Source: Malus domestica (Eukaryota; Streptophyta; Magnoliopsida; Rosales; Rosaceae). Taken from it: a stretch of DNA of 64,000 bases. Position 1 is the stretch's first letter, and each line of letters begins with the position of its first letter. The notes beneath the pieces are model-generated. The model was given only the letters and a program-made list of their open reading frames with translations, ran no database searches and was not told where the DNA came from. Shown one piece after another: positions 33,896 to 45,943 of the stretch. The DNA is taken from the NCBI RefSeq assembly GCF_042453785.1, contig NC_091673.1, forward strand, positions 10,821,501 through 10,885,500, read 5' to 3'. The translations under genes were made by a program, and so were the position numbers.

Positions 33896-35036
33896 GTTCT
33901 AGAGTTTGTTTCAAAAATGATTGAAATGCATTTTTTGTTCAAAAATATGGTTGAGCGCCAAGTGTATCGAGTCTTGACCAGTAATGTCAAACGACTAACA
34001 TATTATACATATACTAAAACCCAAACTTGGGTGCACTGTTTTTCACTGTTCGTGAACAGTAAAATGACGGAAATGCCTTCCAAATTTTTCCCATCAGCAG
34101 TATCTTTTAGCTTTTCTACAGTACATTGACGATTCTGCCTTTGAACACCACGCGTCTGTCATTGGTGGTTCTTCCACTCCATTTCTACTCCGCCTTTTCT
34201 TTGGGTTCCCTTCTCTCTCTCTCTCTCACCATTTTCAGCTTTTCCTTATTTTGGAGCCTAGGTTTTTTCTCTCTCCCACGCCTTCGTTGTTTTCGCTATC
34301 CGTCCTTCACGTCTTTGTCTCGTCGATTATTCACGGCCGTTTTCTTCTCGGAAAACTAACGATCTCTGGTGAGTTTTTTTGCAGTTCTTGCCGTGTCTCA
34401 TTTCAATTTTTTTTTTCGTTGTTTGAGTGTGGCTTTGCGATGCGGTTTGATTTTTGGTTTCAGGAAAAGTTATCGATGCGATCTAAGGTGTTTTGGTGAG
34501 TTTTCTGCTTTTCTGATTGTATGTTGTTTGATTCTTTTTTCGTGCTTTGGGTCTGCCTTTCTGATCTGCTTTCATATTTGGTTTTAGCAAAAGAAGTTGT
34601 TTGAATTTTGGCCTTTCTGTCTGCAACCTTGCAAGCTGTTTGCGATCAAGGTATTTAACTTTTTTTTTTTTTTTTGGTGTTGGTTCTTTCTCCGATGATG
34701 GTTTGTTTGACTGGTCAGAAACTGAAATAAATAAATTATGAGATTTAAACTGAATTATGCTTCATTTAATTAAATCTTTGGTTTTGTTGGGTTGTCATTG
34801 TTTGCCCTGTTCTAAACTTATATGTCTTGGGTTGTCAATTTTTTTCGGTTGTCATTTTTTCCTTTTATTTTCTGCTGGAAGCACTATTATATTCATGCTA
34901 ATTTTGATGAAAAGGAAATGTGTGTTTAATTGAAGGATTAAATATGTATGAAGCAGGACATAGTATGCTATAATACATTTTTCCTTTTATTCTCTGTTTC
35001 TTCGTTGTCAATTTCATAGGATTTGGGTTTGGGCAG

Positions 35037-35177
35037 ATCAATCCTGCAAACCGCTTCAATAACATGTCTTGGAACTCAATTGGCCACTATCAGCGCAACC
35101 TCCATATTCTTGGTAAAACACCAGAACCAATCATCTCATGGCTTGAAAAGGAGGGAAAGACTAATCCAGGGCCATGA
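35037..35177 (+). other. Exon-like ORF carried by the Helitron
   Basis: After a GGCAG acceptor the frame reads INPANRFNNMSWNSIGHYQR, then NLHILGKTPEPIISWLEKEG and ends KTNPGP with TGA. It looks like captured host coding sequence but I cannot name the family. Confidence 0.35.
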
Positions 35178-35972
35178 CATAGCATTAACTCATCAGACAT
35201 AATCAACGTTTGGAAATGCTTTGTCTTATTTTTTTATTTGATTAACAATTCAAACTTATCTTTATATTTATTAGTATCTTGATTTCCTTGACAATTCAAC
35301 CATATCTTTTTTGTGTTTCTGTTTTTCTGGGTGTTTAATTTTATTTGAATTTCTTAATTTGTTCAAAGGATGCTTTGGTTAGTGGCCATCTTATTTAATT
35401 ATTTTTTTTTCTTTTGGTTTTTTAGCACCAATGGTATTGGTGAATGGTGAAGAGGTTTGTATGGGTTCATATATCTTAAACATGTAGTGAGAAGTGAGGG
35501 TTTTGTTTTAGTATTTTAGATAATTTGAGGAACATGTAGATACTATGATTTGTGGTTGCTTTCTTAAACCATGATAAAGCAGTCCATGTAATTTTAACAT
35601 AGATATAATTTTTTATCTAATGCATGAGTATATGAAATGTTAATACGATAAGATTTAAAATGCAAAGAGAGACAATGAACCATGTTTGATATTTTGTTTG
35701 TGTTGGTTGTTTTAAATTTGAGCTTTTTTGAGTTGGATTTATGTGTTTTGTTTAAGATATCATTTTTGGTTTATGAATGGTTTGCCAGTGCAAAAGTTTG
35801 CATATTTTTTTATGGTTGGATTCATGGGTTGTCTTAAGCTTTGAAGTTCTTAGTTTTTATCAAGAAATTTAATTTGGGTTTCATTTATTTGTGAAACTAG
35901 CACTTTTTTTGTGAAGATTTTCAGTAAATGATTGCTTATTTGGCTTTAAATTTGATCTCTTTAAATTTCCAG

Positions 35973-36265
35973 GTTGTCCTAGACTTTTTCAACAGTGCAG
36001 AGTTGTCTTCGGCAGAACTCGATAGCAACTCTAGGTCAGTCTGAATTGCCAGTAGATATGATTTTTCTTTAATTTATTCATCTTCTTTCGAATTTATGTG
36101 CAAATATTTTTGAAGCCCAAGTGTAAAGTATAAGTGTGGGTGTGGACACCCAATATGACTTTTACATGGTGTTGCTATCTTCTATTTGACAGAATTATAT
36201 TGGGGACTGTCTAAATTTTGGTTTTAGCTGCAGATGAAGCGAAATCAAAAGGTTATAAATTAGAG
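35973..36265 (+). other. Two small exon-like pieces in the Helitron
   Basis: Positions 35973-36034 (VVLDFFNSAELSSAELDSNS, AG before and GT after) and about 36228-36265 (AADEAKSKGYKLE, after TTTTAG and before GTATAA) have clean splice borders. A further one, AGGCTGAGCAAAAGGAGGAA before GTATGT, lies near 37635. They may derive from one host gene. Function unknown. Confidence 0.3.
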
Positions 36266-38639
36266 GTATAATTTAATTATTATATTTGATGCATCATTTG
36301 ATTAAATGAATATAGTAGGAACATTGATTTGACGTATGTGCTTTCGTAAGGAAAACTAAATTTTGTGTGTTTATAAGTGTGTATATACTCAATATTTATT
36401 TTAATTACAATGGAATTGACTGAAAATTATGGAGAATTAGTGTCAGTTTACACACATAAAGAAATAGAAGGAAAATGTAAGTAAAGAAAAATTAGAATGT
36501 AATACATAATATCTTTATCTGTGTGTGTGTGTGTGTGTGTAAGGGATTGATGACTAAATGTGCTACGTGAAGAGATTGCTTATTTCGTTAGTTAAGGGCA
36601 GCACTTGATAGAAGCATAACCAAACCCAGGTAAGAGTCACATTTTGGTTGCCTTCCTATCCTTATTTTTTGTATTTTTCACTCAGCTCTATGTTGTTAAC
36701 TGCAAATTTTGGTATTTTGTTCCCTTTAGTTTTATCTGCTAATTATTGTTCTACGAATTGTATTCTTCAGTTAATTAATGATTAACTAAAATGTCCCAAA
36801 AAAAAAAAAATCAAGCATTACAATGTTCGGGATGATAATTTACATCCAATATGATCATTAGCCAGTCGAGAACCTAATTTGGGAATTGGGTTTTAAAGTT
36901 TTAATAGTTTTGTTGTGTGTAAATTTCTTGCTTTGCCTACCAAGAATCTAAAAACTAAAGGCTTAGTTATTTTCCCCAAATGGTTTTCAATTTGTTGTTG
37001 GTAAACAAGAGCTACTGGACTATTATGCACAGGGGAATGGAAGGAAAGAAAAAATTCAAGCTTTTAATACAAATTGGAAATTGAGAGACACTAAACAAAC
37101 GATAGGTAAAATTGACCACTACTTTCTTTCCGTTTAAATATAAATCAATTGATTAAGTCTGTGTTTTAAAATGAAGTTTCAATTGTTTTCAAATTCTAAT
37201 AACGATCTCCTACGCTTTAAGATAATCTATTTAGAGTTTTGATCCACTTTTAATTACACAGAATTTCAATTTTTTTTCATATAAAGTTTCCATTTTGCTT
37301 GAGTAAGAGAAGAAGCTTTAATTTGGGTTTACAATTTTTCCCTTTGTAGATTTTCAAAGTAGGACCAAGCTTTAAAAAGGCACTTCAGGTTCTGGAATTA
37401 TTATTATTATTATTATTATTTATTTTTTGTTAAGCTTTGTTATATCAGGTTCTAAATTGCGCATACCATTTCTTTAAATTAGAGAAAATTAAGCACGATC
37501 TTGCTTATATACATATTGTTATTTTAAGAAACAATTTTGTTTGTCTTTTCTATAATAAGAACAGCAATTTACTTTTGGGTTTCGTTCTTAACTGATTTAT
37601 GAATTTATGCCCAAGTCTAATCTACTCCAAAGACAGGCTGAGCAAAAGGAGGAACGTTTAAGCAGGTATGTGTACTATGTGTTTTATTCGTTCTTAACTT
37701 CATTGTTGGTTTCTGTACTATTTTTCTGTGTCTAAAAATTTGAAATAAATATGATCTATTCACTATTGATTCTCATTCCAAGTTTTTTCCACAGAAAATA
37801 AAATAACAAATAAATATTTTGTTTCCCTTCTTCTACTTTGTTCTTTTGCAGCAAAACAAGCATGATTTTGTTGGTACTGCTTATTTAGGGAAGCAACGGT
37901 TTCATATTGTGAACTGTTTTGCGTGTTTATCACTTTATTCTTTATGGTTTCAATTTCCTAAATGAAGTTTGACATGTATGGAATTTCACAATTTACAACC
38001 ATAAACTTCATTTCTCCCACGGACCTTTTTTGTTCCTTATTGTTGATAGAGTTGTAAATAAATTTGCACATGTATGTAAATAGTATTGTCTACTGTATAT
38101 ACATATATATATAATTTTTTTAGAATATCTATGTGTTATACAATTTTCATTCCCGCAGCAACGCGCGGGCATCCTTGCTAGTCTTGTCTATAGCCGAAAC
38201 TTTGTTTTGCTTGTGTAATCTTAACTTCCTGGACAATGCTAAACCGTAAACATTGTTCAGTTTAATAAGAAATAAAATTGCAGAATATGTGTTTTGAAGC
38301 ACCTAAAACCAGGTGATGGATACCTTTTCAATGAAAAAAAGGCAACCTTTTGAAGCAAAGCATGATGGTTCTATCCTTTTTTTTTTCTTGACAAACAATA
38401 GTGTTGCTAGGTTCAATTGTTAGTGTTCGGGAGGAGGTGATGCGTAGAGATCGAACCCGCACCAAGGTGCATAGGCATGATTGTTTTCCGCCACTGCGGT
38501 CAAGTGTCATCTGAAACATTTATATCCTTTAAAGCTTTCTAGTTAGGAATAACACCTATATTTTTCCTTACAAGCAGGTGATGGATACCTTTCAAATGAA
38601 ACAATGGCAACCCTTTTGAAGCAAAGCATAACATTTCTA

Positions 38640-38915
38640 TAATAGCTGACACTTGTCAAGCTTAGATATAATGAGTTAGTTAGTATTGTTGTGATAAGAA
38701 GTGGTAGTTGAAGGGTATTTTGTAATAGTATAGAAGATGAAAATACTATAGAACCTAAAATGTAGTGCTCTAAGAGGAAGTATATTGTTGATAAAGAAAT
38801 ACAATAAGCCTTTCTCTTTCTCTCTCTCTCTCTCTTTCTTCCTTAATTCGATATCATCTCTTAGTTCCATAGTTCTTCCATTGTTGCTAGTATTTTGTTT
38901 CCTCAGAGATTAATA
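38640..38915 (+). repeat. 5' LTR of copia 2
   Basis: Starts TAATAGCTGACACTTG and ends CAGAGATTAATA. A CT microsatellite lies near 38812-38840, longer than in the 3' LTR. Confidence 0.9.
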
Positions 38916-39573
38916 TGGTATCATCGCCGGTGTTTGGCTTGCTGCTGTAGTCGGTCTTGAAGGTTCTTCCGCTGCAATCATTGAAAGATCTGGGTTATCG
39001 TTGCCTAAGAGGGTTTCTCGAAGATTTGTTTTTGATCTGGGTTTTGCGATGCGTTCTTGGTGAATCTGCTATTCTTAGGTGATATCTAATTGGTTCTTGA
39101 GATAAAGTTCTATTGCGATTTCTATGATTGATCTATGAGTAATTGATTTGTTGAAGTAATATGATGTGTTTGATGATGATTGTATTTGTGGTGAAGTTTG
39201 GGAATTTTTCTTCTGATGGATGAGTTCTGTGTTCTAGATTGTAATTGTGTTCAATAATTTTGTTGAATCTTGTGTGTTCCAGAAAGTATCAGTCTTTCTT
39301 GGTAGAGTTTGTGTGATTTCAAGAAAGTATCAATCTTTCTTAGGTGTTGGGCTAATTCAAGAAAGTACCAGTCTTTCTTGTTCAAACAGAAAGTATATGT
39401 CTTTCTTTCTTGTTGATAAAATTTGAAGAGTGTCAATCTCTTGGTAAACAGAAGAAATCAAAGAGTGTCAATCTCTTGGTGAATGATAGAAATCGAAGAG
39501 TGTCAATCTCTTGGTGAAAGGTAGAATTATTTTGTATAGAAAGCAGTGTGACTTAGTTGTTATGTAGTTAATC

Positions 39574-42500
39574 ATGGCTCCACCAAAAGTGGATAGTCTT
39601 CTTGGTATGCTTACCATTAAGTTGAAAGATGACAATTTTGCAAAATGGTCTTTTCAATTAGTGTCACTGCTTAAAGGTTACAAGCTCTTTGGTCATTTCG
39701 ATGGCACATATGTATGTCCACCTAAATTTGTCATTCATGCAGATTTAGGCATATTAAGGAGATTACACGGGGATTTATAGATTGGGAATCTACAGATATG
39801 GCTTTACTTAGTCTTCTTTTGGCTACCTTATCTGATGAAGCCATGTAATATGTTTTTGGTTGTAAGACTGCTGCTGATGCTTGGACCAATCTGGTAGATA
39901 GATTTGCTTCGGTGTCTAAGTCAAGGGTGAATCACCTAAAAATTGAGTTGCATACAGTCCAAAAAGGGACAGATACGATTGATAAGTTCATATTGAGGTT
40001 AAAGAATATTAGAGATCAGCTTAATGAAGCAGGGGAATTCATTTCAGATAATGATGTTATTATCGCTGGATTAGCTGGTTTACCTAAAGAGTACACTATT
40101 ATTTGAACAGTCATCTTGGCTAGGGAATCTTCCATTACACTAAAAGAATTTTGTGCTCAATTGCTTGGTGCTAAAAAAGAGATTGAAAGGGACACTACTA
40201 TCTTGTCTCAAATTTTTTCTGCCTTTTATATAAATGGTTCTGGTTCTAGTTCTAATTCTGGGACTTTTGGGTCTACTATATCTGGTTCTACTTCAAATCC
40301 TCAGAATCGTAGTCATATTCCAGCAACTACAGCAGGTGTTATTACTCAAGTTCCATACTTAGCTCCATAGCAACTAGAATATCTTGTCCCACCTCCGTTT
40401 TATCCTTTGCCTCAACAACATGTTCCGTTTTATCCACCACAGTTTGGTTATGGTTTTGCTGGTAATATGAGAGGTTTTCCACCTTCTGGATCTAACTCTC
40501 AGCAGTCTAACATCAATGGAGGTTAGAATGGTTCTAAAAACTTTCAGGGTTCAAAAGGACAAAACAATTATAGAAATAATGGTGGGTTCAAGGGAAAGAA
40601 TTTCAGACAGAATGGCAACCCTAGCTGGTTTGGGAACACAGACACAAGAACTAATGTGGTCATTGAATGTCAAATTTGTAATAAAAGAGGGCATACCGCT
40701 GTAAACTGCTATCACAGGAATAATAACAATGTTTATGCAACTGGATTTCAAATTTAATGTCAATTTTGTGGTAAAAGGGGTCATTCAGCTCTTGAGTGCT
40801 TTCATAGAGGAAACTATTCATTTCAGGGTCATCTTCCACCACCATCTTTCAATGCTATGAGTGCACAACAGACAACTCAATACGGACTTGCAAACTCTTG
40901 GATTGTTGATTCTAGAGCATCTCATCATATGACAGCAGATATGACTGGATTGTCACGAGTCATGCCATTTGAGGGATTTGAAAAGATTACAATTGGAAAT
41001 GTTACTGATTTATCAATTCAGAGTGTTGGTCATACTACTATAGAGACTGATAATCATTCTCTTATCCTCAAACATGTTTTACATGTTCCTCAGATTTCTT
41101 GAAGTTTATTATCTGTCAAACAACTATGTGCTGATAATAAATCTTGGTTTATTTGTGATGAAACTAATTTCTTTATGCAGGACAAACGGACAAAGAAGAT
41201 ACTGTATCAAGGAAAGAGTAAGCCAAGAGAATTGTTCCAGATTCCAATTTTTCAAAAGAGCAAGGGTTTATAATCTGCAGTTTCATTTCCAGCAGCTTTA
41301 GTGGGTTAAGTAGTGAAATCTTAACTTTGGCACCAGAGGCTAGGTTATCCTGCCAATGACATATTGTTTTCTATGCTAAAACAGTCTCAGGTTCCAGTTA
41401 GTATAGACCATAGTCAAAGTATATATGTGTCTTGTACTCAAGGAAAGATGTCCAAATTACCATTTCCATCTAGAACTGATAAATGTACCTTACCATTTGA
41501 AAAGATACATAGTGACGTGTGGGGTCATTCACCTGTAAAGTCTCTAGATGGTTACAGGAATTATGTACCGTTTGTTGATGAACGTACAAGATATGTTTGG
41601 ATATTTCCTTTGGTGAATAAGTCAGATGTGTTCTCTATTTTTATCAAATTTTATGCATTTGTACTAAATCAGTTTGGGATCTCTGTTAAATGTTTGCAAA
41701 CTGATGGAGGAGGAGAATATGTAAGTACACGGTTCAAGAATTTTCTTGCTCAAAAAGGTATAATGCACATGGTGTCTTGTCTTTACACACCTCAGCAAAA
41801 TGGGATTGTTGAGAGGAAACATAAACATATTGTAGAGACTGGAATTACTTTGCTTACATAAGCTGGATTACCATATGAGTTTTGGTATTTTGCATGTGCT
41901 CACTCAATGTTTCTCATAAATTGGATGTCATGCAAGACTTTGAATATGGTACCTCCATTTTACCTATTATACAAGAAACTTCCAGAATTACAGAGTTTAA
42001 AAATCTTTGGCAGTGCAGTTTATCCATGGATTAAACCCTATACTGCAAATAAACTTCAACCACGGTCTGTGATGTGTGTTTTCTTGGGATACTCAGGAGG
42101 ATATAAGGTGTACATTTATTACCTACAAACGCTGGTATACAAACTAGGCTTCAAATTAGAGCAATTTCTAGGAAGAATTATGCTGCATATTATGCTGATT
42201 TGCCTGAATTACAGTCTCTGAATATTGACAATGATTTCTCTGGAGGTTTTTCATTCCTAGCTAATATAATAGATTTTGAGGAACCTAAAATTTTTAAGCA
42301 AGCATCTGCTCATCAACAGTGGAAATTAGCCATGCAAGAGGAGTTCGATGCTTTAACAGCATAAGGCACTTGGAATCTGGTGCCACCACTAAATGACAGA
42401 GATGTTATTGGTAGCAAATGGGTGTTCAAAGTTAAGTAGAATCCTGATGGGACTGTTTCAAGATATAAAGCTCGGTTGGTAGCACAAGGCTTTACGGATT

Positions 42501-43770
42501 ACTCAGAGACCTTTAGTCTCGTGGTTTAGCATACAATTGTCAGACTAATTCTAGCTCTAGCTGCTCAATTTGGATGGTCACTAAGACAATTGGATGTTAA
42601 AAACGCTTTTCTACATGGTGATTTGGAAGAAGAGGTCTATATGAAACAACCTTAAGGGTTTGTTGATTCAAAGTATCCAAACTATGTTTGCAAATTAGTC
42701 AAGTTTTTATATGGTCTCAAACAAGCTCCAAGAGCTTGGAACTCTAAATTCACAAGTTATTTGCCATCTCTGGGTTTCAAAACCTCTCTTTTCGATACAA
42801 GTTTGTTTGTGAGATTTGATAACAAAGATGTGGTTATACTTCTGTTATATGTGGATGATATAATCCTAACTGGTTCAAGTGAGGCATAAATTCAGCAAGT
42901 GGTTCAAGATCTTGCAGAGGTATTTGATTTAAAAGATATGGGCAGAATCACTTACTTCTTAGGTTTGCAAATTCAGTATTAGGAAGATGGATCTTTGTTT
43001 TTCAAACAGTTTAAGTATGCAAGGGATTTGATGCATAAAGCTGGTATGGAGAATTGCAGACCTAATCCACACCTTCTAAACTACATACACAACTACTTAT
43101 CACAGAATGAGTGCCAATGACTGATCCTACTCAATACAGAAGCATAGTAAAAGCACTGCAATACTTAACCTTTACCAGACCTTACATAGCTCATTCAGTT
43201 AATGTGGTGTGCCAATACATGACTAATCCCATTGAGATGCATTTTCATTTAGTTAAACGAATTTTGAGGCATTTACAAGGCAAAATTACATGTGGTTTGA
43301 GATACACAAAATGCACAGACTTCTCTATAAATGCATACTCGGATTATGACTGGGCTGCAGACATCAACACAAGGCGGTCTATCATAGGTTATGTTGTTTT
43401 CCTAGGAAACAATCCAATATCATAGCATTCTAAGAAACAATCAACAGTTTCTCGTAGTTCAACAGAAGCAGAATACAAAACACTAGCTCACTGTGTTGCA
43501 TATGTGTTTTGGATCAGGTCATTTCTTAAAGACATTCATCAGGTGTTATCATTTCCTCCTTGCCTACACTGTGGTAACTTGTCTGCATTGGCAATCTATT
43601 CAAATGCAGTGTTTCATTCAAAGATAAAACACTTAGACACAGATTACCATTTTGTTCGAGAGAAAGTTCAGAAGAAAGACATTATGGTTCAATATATTCC
43701 CATTGAGGATTAGTTTGCTAATGTTCTAACAAAGGGTTTACATAGTCCTATGTTCATCAAACATTGTCAC
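39574..43770 (+). pseudogene. Broken gag-pol of copia 2
   Basis: Gag starts MAPPKVDSLLGMLTIKLK. Two zinc-knuckle-like CxxCxxxGH blocks lie near 40672 and 40760. Protease lies near 40895 (WIVDSRASHHMT, with Arg in place of the usual Gly beside the Asp-Ser pair). Integrase covers about 41470-42100 (YTPQQNGIVERKHK). Reverse transcriptase covers about 42300-43000 with an intact YVDD box near 42846, and RNase H lies about 43330-43700 (SRSSTEAEYK). More than ten stops and several frameshifts break it. Confidence 0.9.
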
Positions 43771-43910
43771 ACTCTGGCATTGGGTGCTTCTCGTACTGAT
43801 GCATCACCTGCAAGTTCTGTTTCAACAGCAACACTCACGAATCTTGTCCACTTTGTGAACCACGAGAACAATCTCAGCTTACTAGTTGCTCACTGAGTTT
43901 GAGGGGGGAG

Positions 43911-44175
43911 TAATAGCTGACACTTGTCAAGCTTAGAGCTAATGACTTAGTTAGTATAGTTGTGATAAGAAAAGGTAGTTGAAGGGTATTTTTGTAATAG
44001 TATATAAGATGAAAATACTATATAACCTAAAATGTAATGCTCTAAGAGGAAGTATATTGTTGATAAAGATATACAATAAGCCTTTCTCTCTCTCTTTCAT
44101 CCTTTATTCAATATCATCTCTTAGTTCCATAGTTCTTCCATTGTTGCTAGTATTCTGTTTCCTTAGAGATTAATA
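43911..44175 (+). repeat. 3' LTR of copia 2
   Basis: Starts TAATAGCTGACACTTG after the purine tract and ends TAGAGATTAATA before TTCTA. Confidence 0.9.
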
Positions 44176-44971
44176 TTCTATCCTTAAAAGCTTTCAAGTT
44201 AGGAATAATACACCTGTAATTTTTCCTTATAAGCAGGAAAACATACTTGGTTCTAGAACAGAAAACTCGGTTGAATCCTTTGTAACTTGTATTGAATTAT
44301 CAGAAAATCAAGTTTGTTGATATGATGAGTCTCAACTTCGATGACCAAGATGGTAAGATACTTTATCTGTTTGCTTGAGTGTGTTGAAGTTGGAAATTAG
44401 TAGCTAATGTACATGTTTCTTTTCAGGGATACTGAGAACAATTTTCGATGCACCACCAACCCATTACACAGTAAAAGTACAATCGATTTCGTTGCTCACC
44501 AAACATAACTTGGAGAAATATGAATCTGGGGACTTTGTAGCCGGAGGATACAAATGGTACAATCCTTTCTCACTATTTCTGAGAACAAGTTTTTACTGTT
44601 CCTTTTTTCATAAGCTTTGCGTTAATTGCTAGTGTTTTGTTTTTTTTTTGGAGTTGCGTTAGAGTACTATAACAGGAAACTGGTTTTCTTTCCGAATGGA
44701 AACAAGAATAGGAATGTGAAAGAGCACATCTCTCTCTACTTGGTAATGTCTGGAGCAATTGCTCCCCAGATTTCTTCGGAAGTGTACGCTGTTGTCAGGT
44801 TGTTTATACTCAATCAAAACAACGGCAATTACTTCGTTCTTCAAGGTACCATTTCTTTCTTTTAACTCAACGAATAAAAAGGGCTTATAGTTCTCATATT
44901 TGTGAAGCATCGTCTCATTTTCCAATCTTTTTAAAATATGCATTGCTCAGAACCAAAGGAAAGGCGGTTTC

Positions 44972-45510
44972 TGTTGAGGAAAAATTGGAGGACACAACTT
45001 TAACACAAGTGTTGGAGAGGCAAAACAAGTAAACAAATTGCTTGTATTACACTTACAAAATATTACAACACTCAAAACTCTCAAAGACATTTTAGAAGCA
45101 ATGACACTCACTCACTTTCTAGAGAGAAGCTCTAGACCACTCACCTTCCTCACAAGACTACTCTTACTTCTCACTCTTACTTGGTTGCTTGATCACTTCT
45201 TCGTTACAAGCTTACTTACACCATTACATATTTATAAGCTTGCTAAACCGATTTACTAAGTCGGTGGAATGGACTCATTTCATCCTAACATTGTTCTAGG
45301 CTTTTCTACAAACAGCCCATCAACATGGGCTTTGCTTATAACCTCACATATGTTACAATAGCTAGATAATTATGGCTTGTTAATATGCATGCATCCCACC
45401 GACACACTTATGCTAGAAGTTTCTAGCATGCATATGCTTTTTCCTTTGGTTCTTCATCATAGGCTAGACTTTATTCTTTAGGCTCTTTGGGTTGGTGTTG
45501 TACTTCAACA
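44972..45510 (-). repeat. LTR of copia 3 (3' LTR of the element)
   Basis: 539 bases, from TGTTGAGGAAAAATTGG to GTACTTCAACA. Confidence 0.9.
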
Positions 45511-45943
45511 CTCCTCCTCAACACTAGCTCATTCTTTCCTCCATGTTGAGTTAATGCCAGAGCTTTTTCTTGCACACCCATTTGCGTGATATGGACATCT
45601 CTTCGCTTTGGCACGAGATTCCATGCTTGATTTAGCTCTTTTGTAATGACCTCTTTTCCCAACTTTGAGCCATTCAAGTTTAACTATTTCTTCCTCTATG
45701 GCTACGTTGGCAAATTTAGAATTTGGCTTTGGGATTCCTGTTGACCTCCTTAGTTATGACTGTGGAGTTGATATTTCCATTTCACTAGGTCTTTCTTTTT
45801 CTGGTTGTTGATATACGCTAGTTTGCCAAGGGGTTTGAGGTGCTGTTTGCTTAATATCATCACCATTAAGTGAATCCTCAAACTCATATAGTCTCGATTG
45901 GATTCAAACAGTTTGTTCCCCCATCTTCTGCTGCAGCTTATCC

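Larger units (their letters stand above)
34003..38181 (+). mobile_element. Non-autonomous Helitron
   Basis: The right end has a hairpin CCCGC-AGCAACGC-GCGGG (38152-38169) followed 11 bases later by CTAG, the Helitron signature. The left end begins near TATACATATACTAAAACCC. The right duplicate block reads straight through (CGACTAACATCTCTTGTC at about 56717), so this copy gives insertion between ACAT and TCTTG without target duplication, as expected. No Rep/helicase is coded. The interior holds exon-like pieces with splice sites. Confidence 0.88.
38640..44175 (+). mobile_element. Complete copia retrotransposon with TA...TA LTR ends (copia 2)
   Basis: LTRs of 276 and 265 bases flank a plus-strand gag-pol. 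A perfect TTCTA target duplication lies at 38635-38639 and 44176-44180, and the empty site is preserved at about 57180 (ACATTTCTATCCTAAAAAGC). The primer site TGGTATCATCG starts directly after the 5' LTR and a GAGGGGGGAG purine tract ends directly before the 3' LTR. Together these fix the LTR as TAATAGC...GATTAATA, not TG...CA. Confidence 0.93.

Noticed and set aside
34126-34587. Overlapping Ser/Leu/Phe-rich frames at the start of the Helitron
   Set aside because: CT-rich UTR-like DNA read in three frames; no coding evidence.
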